DNA of 36,405 bases from IMG/VR virus record IMGVR_UViG_3300025010_001628, positions 1 to 36,405 of that record. One strand, written 5' to 3'. Source of the stretch: a virus. Shown here piece by piece: positions 36,338 through 36,405 of this stretch. The translations under genes and the position numbers were made by a program. The stretch's first letter is position 1. Each line of letters begins with the position of its first letter. Below the pieces are notes generated by a model. That model had not been told where the DNA came from, did not search any database, and worked only from the letters and a program-made list of their open reading frames with translations.

Positions 36338-36405
36338 GCCTAAAAGATGCGTTTTTGATTAAAAAAGGTACTTTCTGGACTTATTTTTTCATGGGTAATA
36401 CGAAC
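36334..36405 (+). CDS. Partial gene at window end
   Basis: GTG overlaps the preceding stop and begins MSLKDAFLIKKGTFWTYFFM, open to the edge (24 codons). Too short to identify. If the window ends were joined directly this frame would stop two codons later, so the genome is probably not closed exactly at this point. Confidence 0.5.
   Translation, partial: MSLKDAFLIKKGTFWTYFFMGNTN

Noticed and set aside
1-36405. Reverse transcriptase, template repeat, toxin-antitoxin pair or known defence system
   Set aside because: I looked through all plausible proteins for the RT YxDD motif and common defence motifs and found none that I can support.

Overview
The window holds most of the genome of a temperate, long-tailed (siphovirus-type) phage. 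The map order is that of lambda: terminase, portal, protease/capsid, head-tail joining, tail, an attachment site with integrase, repressor, early genes, replication. The host is probably a Gram-negative bacterium, because the lysis cassette includes a u-spanin with an outer-membrane lipobox and a C-terminal membrane segment. The DNA is AT-rich with purine-rich Shine-Dalgarno sites and many tightly packed or overlapping genes. A host in the Bacteroidota/Ignavibacteriota area is a guess from sequence style. Both window edges cut genes. The att site, carrying only the 3' half of a CAT-anticodon tRNA, lies between phage genes on both sides. This suggests attP of a free, circular or packaged genome rather than an integrated prophage end.

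Left part (1-7.9 kb): a ParB-like nuclease-fold protein, a Rossmann methyltransferase-like protein and a radical SAM enzyme precede the small and large (GpA-type) terminase subunits. Between terminase and gpW/portal sits an accessory block of five unrecognised small genes. The last two form a moron-like unit with its own TTGACA-17-TATATT promoter, a 20-bp perfect palindrome over the -35 box, and a terminator.

Head and tail (7.9-23.5 kb): gpW-like connector, lambda-type portal, a prohead protease fused to an HK97-like capsid protein (with an internal ribosome site that could release capsid alone), an exported-looking protein, a GTA spike-base-like protein, joining proteins, tail tube, holin, endolysin, u-spanin, tail assembly chaperones joined by a -1 frameshift at T_TTT_TTA, tape measure, a tail protein containing ten consecutive G bases, and a tail-tip protein. 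The tail-tip protein ends in a C-type-lectin segment resembling the variable region of a diversity-generating retroelement (DGR). No reverse transcriptase or template repeat was seen.

Lysogeny and early region (23.5-30.9 kb): attP with repeated integrase arm-type sites, tyrosine integrase, a CI-like repressor with a coiled coil in place of a peptidase, an early promoter with two operator palindromes, and several small DNA-binding or membrane proteins. A mobile block follows: an HNH homing endonuclease, then a C5 cytosine methyltransferase flanked by a duplicated gene start. The methyltransferase gene carries a 236-codon second reading frame that also looks like a real protein.

Replication region (30.9-36.4 kb): a full ParB-like protein, YopX, and a DnaD/O-like initiator gene with five 15-bp iterons at 22-23 bp spacing beside an AT-rich stretch (candidate origin). 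Then come a DUF1064 nuclease and a phage structural-type protein, followed by a gene cut by the window end. Three copies of a CCGCCTCTGGCGG hairpin and several duplicated spacers are scattered through the genome.
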